41,673 bases of DNA from Methylococcaceae bacterium (GTDB taxonomy: Bacteria > Pseudomonadota > Gammaproteobacteria > Methylococcales > Methylococcaceae). Shown here piece after piece: positions 38,499 through 41,673 of the stretch. The notes beneath the pieces are model-generated. The model did not search any database, had not been told where the DNA came from, and saw nothing but the letters and a program-made list of their open reading frames with translations. Position numbers and translations under genes: made by a program. Location: positions 1 through 41,673 of the forward strand of contig JAQTSI010000005.1 in the NCBI GenBank assembly GCA_028711365.1. The letters run 5' to 3'. Positions within the stretch are counted from its first letter, which is position 1; each line of letters begins with the position of its first letter.

Positions 38499-39460
38499 GC
38501 CTTTGCTTCCTGGCGCAACGCCGCGCCTATCGCCGTCAAGCAACGTTGCTGACTGACGTCATCGAGCCGCTCGCTTGAGGGTATGAGGGCGGCGGTATCC
38601 AAGACCCGGGTCGTCAGTCTAAGCCCCAAAGCCTGACGCAGGCGACTCACCAACACCGGAGTACCAACGGCGATGGGCGCCACCACCAGGGTGGAGGCGG
38701 GCGGCACGTCGAAGTAACTTTCGTAGTAATCGAGCGAGCGCTGTATCTCCAGCGTCAGACGTCCGAACACTCCATCGGTTTCATTTTTTTCGTCACTGAT
38801 CAAAACGGCCGCCAGTTCACGCGAGCCGAATTCCACCATCCGGGTCACATAGACCATGTCTCCTTTCTGCAACTGGACTCTGCCTCGGTTCTCGTCCAGA
38901 TAGAGCAAGGCCACCCCATTTTCACTTTCGGGAAACTGGCTGGCAATATTGCGCAAAGCCAGCTCAGGAATATCGATCACCTCAAGCGCCAGCTTGGCTT
39001 TCTTGCCCAGCTCGCAATAGGCCTGGATCACGGACCTGCGGCAAGCCACGGCGGTCACCATGACACCTCCTTCCGGTAGTTGAGAGGAGGGCATTGGAAA
39101 GTATTCGATCTCGGCTTCCTCGGCAGGAAAGTCGATCAGTTCCTGCACACGCCAGCGCAAAGCCTCGCGCATTTCCTCGGCCGACACTTCCGGGGCGTTG
39201 ATTTGCAGCAAACGGTAATCGCCAGAGTCGAGTACAAATCGACAGGCGCATCCAGCCAGTCCTTGACTCTCCACCACCTGAGCCAACTTCTGTTCTCTTC
39301 GTTCATCGGCACAGGGATAAAAACCGCATTGCAAAAGCTTCGGTCCGCCCGTCTGGACATGCGCGATGCAGATGCCGCCATGAACCAAGGACACGGCTAC
39401 GATCTCGCCCTGGCGAGGCTTGCTTCTGCGGAAGAAACGCATCCAGTTGTCTTTATCCAT
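38495..39460 (-). CDS. mshI: MSHA biogenesis protein MshI (PilM-like)
   Basis: 321 aa actin-like cytoplasmic protein related to PilM/GspL-N. The start MDKDNWMRFFRRSKPRQGEI, the strand-rich N-terminal part and the segment EALRWRVQELIDFPAEEAEI are typical of MshI. It is the first gene of the leftward MSHA cluster, so the cluster promoter should lie in 39461-39567; I could not find a convincing -35/-10 pair there. Confidence 0.9.
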   Translation of the reverse strand: MDKDNWMRFFRRSKPRQGEIVAVSLVHGGICIAHVQTGGPKLLQCGFYPCADERREQKLAQVVESQGLAGCACRFVLDSGDYRLLQINAPEVSAEEMREALRWRVQELIDFPAEEAEIEYFPMPSSQLPEGGVMVTAVACRRSVIQAYCELGKKAKLALEVIDIPELALRNIASQFPESENGVALLYLDENRGRVQLQKGDMVYVTRMVEFGSRELAAVLISDEKNETDGVFGRLTLEIQRSLDYYESYFDVPPASTLVVAPIAVGTPVLVSRLRQALGLRLTTRVLDTAALIPSSERLDDVSQQRCLTAIGAALRQEAKA

Positions 39461-39567
39461 TTCCAGAAACTACAGCATTTTGGTTCCGCCTTCAACTTGA
39501 AAGCTAGGCCCTTGGAGAAATGGCTGGATCCAGTCAGACTGGCAAAAGACGCTGAAAATTCAAGGAG

Positions 39568-39894
39568 CTATATCAAGCCGAAATGCGGGAAGGAAAACGG
39601 GACGATCCTGGCGAACAAACCGGCCAAAGCATCATCGAGCATGATGCCCAAGCCGCCATGGACATACCGGTCGAACCAGGCGATTGGCCAGGACTTGACC
39701 ACATCGAACAGGCGGAACAGGAGAAACCCGGCGATGATGGAGATTGGTATGACCGGCACGGCGGTCAGGGCGATGAACAGGCCGACGAATCCGTCGAAGA
39801 GGATGCCGATTTCGAGAACAGGATTTCGCCCCACCGCTCGTCGAAGCGAAGCAAGCAATTCAGAAAACCCTGATGTTTGCCCTTCAAGCAGCAC
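39568..39894 (-). pseudogene. pgpA: Truncated phosphatidylglycerophosphatase A remnant
   Basis: About 108 residues match the C-terminal two-thirds of PgpA, including AGFLLFRLFDVVKSWPIAWF and HGGLGIMLDDALAGLFA. The N-terminal part (roughly 60 residues) that normally carries GxGxxPxAPGT-type sequence is missing, and the usual VWDE-type acidic pair reads LFDG, so a conserved glutamate is replaced. The only start is a GTG at 39894 next to AAGGA. It is most likely a decayed gene fragment. A short expressed protein cannot be excluded. Confidence 0.7.
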
Positions 39895-39934
39895 TCCTTG
39901 TCACCTATCGCTTATATTCCATCCCTCGGTTTAT

Positions 39935-40002
39935 GGACAGGATTCACAATATTAATCAAAGGTATAACCAGGATTTCATCCTGCAATCCCTGTTCACCCT
40001 GT
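39935..40002. repeat. Dispersed CAGGAT/ATCCTG repeat
   Basis: The stretch has GGACAGGATTCAC, a small stem CAGGAT-TTC-ATCCTG (39969-39983) and CCCTGTTCACCCTGT, words that recur in a widespread intergenic repeat of many proteobacteria. It separates the pgpA remnant from the TonB-dependent receptor gene. Confidence 0.5.
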
Positions 40003-40050
40003 AAAAGTGATAGATGATAAGAGCCTCACTCCTTTCCGATTGACAACCCA

Positions 40051-41673
40051 TCAATCGAACTTCAGTCTGATGCCGCCCCAGCCGGAGAGGGGGGCGCCGG
40101 GGCCGACGAAACGTTCGCCCTGACCGGTGAAGAAGTTTCGGTTCATCACGGCGAAAGTCTCGTATTTCGTATCGAAGACATTGCGCGCCATGGCGAAGAC
40201 TTCCACATGCTTGTTGATGGCATAGCGGGTATTCAGATTGACGACGGCATATTCCTTGATCTTGGCATGCTGATTGTGATCGTCGCCGCGCGCATATTGG
40301 TCGGAGGCATATTGCAGGTCGCCGCCGAAGAACCAGCCCGACAAGATCTCGTATTCCGCGCCCAGTTTCAAAGTCTGCTGCGGGATGCCGGGGATGCGGT
40401 CGCCCGGTTGCACGGCCACCGGACCCAGTGCGCTGTTGAGAATGGCGGCGGTGCGATAGGTGGCGTCGACGAAGCTGTAATTGAGGAACCAATTCAGTTG
40501 ATCCCATCGTCCACCCAGCCCCAATTCGCCGCCCTGACGCTGGGTGATGCCCACATTCTGGAAATAGCCGGTTTGATTGGAGCCGGTGCTGTTGATGAAC
40601 AGGATGTCATTGTTCAGCCGTGAATGGTAAAGCGCCAGGTTCCAGTGCAGGGCTTCGCTGAATTTGCCGCGTAACCCGGTCTCGAAGGTTTGCGAAACCA
40701 CCGGCTTGAGCGCCGGATCGGCGACGAAGCTATTGGGCAGGGAACAGGGGGCCGTGGGGTCTGCGCAGGTGAGTTCGATCGGGGAAGGCGCGCGGAAACC
40801 TTCGTTATAGTTGCCGTAGATGGTGAGTTCCTGCAGCGGGGTTTTCAGTTCCAGCGCCTGCAACGGGTTGAGGGTCAACCCGGCGGAAGGATTCCAACGC
40901 TCGAAACCATGATCGCCGTTGAGCGCCGTGCCCAATTTATCCCGTAGACGGACCTCGGCCCGATTCCAGCCGACTGCGCCATTGATATGCATCCAGGGCA
41001 ATAGGGAGAAGGTGTCGGTCAAAAAAGCACTGTAGTAATCATTTTCGCCATTCATATTAGTGCCGATCGTGAAAGGCGTCACACCGACGACGACCCGACG
41101 GGAATCGAAAACGCCTTCCTGGGACGACTGGGTAAAACGGGTGTGCCCCGCGTTATAACCGCCGCCCACTGTGAACTGATTTTCGTGGTCGATGACAGGC
41201 TGGGTCGAAGTGAACTGGAGATTGACGCCGGCGCCATCCTGCACGCTGCGAGCGGCGACATTGGCGGCCGGATTGCCCGAGCATTCCGCCAGCGACTCGC
41301 ATTTTTCATTGGTGTTGCTGTTCAGGCTGTCGACGGTATTGCCGCGATAATAGGCGTTGCCGGCCAGTGTCAGGTGCTCGCCGAGGCGGTGGGCCCCTTT
41401 CAGGTTGAAGAAATACAAGCTGTTCTGGGTGGTGTCCTTGGCGGTGTAAATCGATCGTTGATCGTTGGCGTAGAAACTGTCCGGAGTCGGGCCCACGCCG
41501 TTGAGGTTGTTGTCGGCGAAAGTGAAGCTCAGATCCAGGACGGTATGTTCGTCCTCCCAACCGACTTTGCCGAAAGCCTGACGCACGGCGCTATGGGAGA
41601 AGGGGCGCCAGCCATCGTCTTCGAAGACATTGCCGGCGAAAAACCAGTCGAACCGACCCTTGGAGCCGCCATA
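40051..41673 (-). CDS. TonB-dependent outer-membrane receptor (C-terminal part, start outside window)
   Basis: The frame runs from the stop at 40051 to the right edge without interruption (541 codons including the stop), so the N-terminal plug and TonB box lie outside. What is visible is beta-barrel: alternating aromatic strands such as TIYGNYNEGFRAPSPIELTC, LNWFLNYSFVDATYRTA, GAEYEILSGWFFGGDLQYAS and a final barrel strand GWGGIRLKFD ending with an aromatic residue pattern recognised by the BAM complex. The TonB_dep_Rec fold is clear. A siderophore, cobalamin or metal ligand cannot be chosen from this part. Confidence 0.92.
   Translation of the reverse strand, partial: YGGSKGRFDWFFAGNVFEDDGWRPFSHSAVRQAFGKVGWEDEHTVLDLSFTFADNNLNGVGPTPDSFYANDQRSIYTAKDTTQNSLYFFNLKGAHRLGEHLTLAGNAYYRGNTVDSLNSNTNEKCESLAECSGNPAANVAARSVQDGAGVNLQFTSTQPVIDHENQFTVGGGYNAGHTRFTQSSQEGVFDSRRVVVGVTPFTIGTNMNGENDYYSAFLTDTFSLLPWMHINGAVGWNRAEVRLRDKLGTALNGDHGFERWNPSAGLTLNPLQALELKTPLQELTIYGNYNEGFRAPSPIELTCADPTAPCSLPNSFVADPALKPVVSQTFETGLRGKFSEALHWNLALYHSRLNNDILFINSTGSNQTGYFQNVGITQRQGGELGLGGRWDQLNWFLNYSFVDATYRTAAILNSALGPVAVQPGDRIPGIPQQTLKLGAEYEILSGWFFGGDLQYASDQYARGDDHNQHAKIKEYAVVNLNTRYAINKHVEVFAMARNVFDTKYETFAVMNRNFFTGQGERFVGPGAPLSGWGGIRLKFD

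Noticed and set aside
19260-39460. The pilus cluster as a type II secretion system
   Set aside because: Several proteins are shared families, but MshI/K/M/N/Q-type genes, the MshEN-type ATPase N-terminus and the pilin set fit MSHA pili; no GspC, GspD S-domain or GspG major pseudopilin is present.
39461-39567. A sigma-70 promoter (TTGAAG ... TAGTTT) ahead of mshI
   Set aside because: The -10 match is poor and its distance to the start codon too short; not reported as a feature.

Overview
The window is GC-rich (about 60% by eye) and reads as gammaproteobacterial chromosome. It carries a complete MSHA-type type IV pilus cluster, the nnr/queG neighbourhood common in gammaproteobacteria, and dispersed intergenic hairpin repeats of a style I associate with Methylococcales-like methanotrophs. 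That last assignment is from general familiarity only and is not proven here.

Left edge (1-2141): the 5' part of nnr (NAD(P)H-hydrate repair, minus strand) diverges from queG (queuosine synthesis, plus strand). Between them lies a 150 bp element with terminal inverted repeats that looks like a MITE.

Centre-left (2124-17981): two divergent operons share the 226 bp intergenic region 9530-9755. The leftward operon encodes an ABC-2 exporter fused to two FHA domains, a membrane Ser/Thr kinase with a proline-rich extracytoplasmic tail, a VWA-domain protein, a glycine-zipper lipoprotein, an M48 metalloprotease and a PP2C phosphatase. The rightward operon encodes a small lipoprotein, a DUF2760 membrane protein, an Hsp70, a HicA/HicB module plus a DUF1902 protein, a second Hsp70 with a DUF3731-like tail, a DUF4280/PAAR-like protein and a Bax-inhibitor-1 protein. 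Kinase, phosphatase and phosphothreonine-reading FHA domains fused to an exporter, facing an Hsp70 pair and a PAAR-like protein, form the best candidate here for an undescribed system. I infer a phosphorylation-controlled envelope or export machine, with no T6SS structural genes in view.

Middle (17982-19259): repeat-rich DNA and a RelE/Phd-YefM type toxin-antitoxin pair.

Right half (19260-39460): one long minus-strand MSHA cluster. In transcription order it reads mshI, a PilN-like gene, mshJ, K, L, M, N, E, G, F, two pilins (B, A), then an insert (unknown 106-aa protein, SAM methyltransferase, TPR-GT41 glycosyltransferase), then mshQ, C, D, O, P. MshE has an intact N-terminal c-di-GMP-binding motif pair. 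The block from the pilins to mshQ is bounded by two 131 bp repeats in opposite orientation that match at about 94%. Repeats have also entered or abut coding sequence in mshN and at the mshQ start.

Right edge (39568-41673): a truncated pgpA remnant and the C-terminal part of a TonB-dependent receptor (minus strand, running off the window). I saw no rRNA, tRNA, CRISPR array, integrase or transposase gene.
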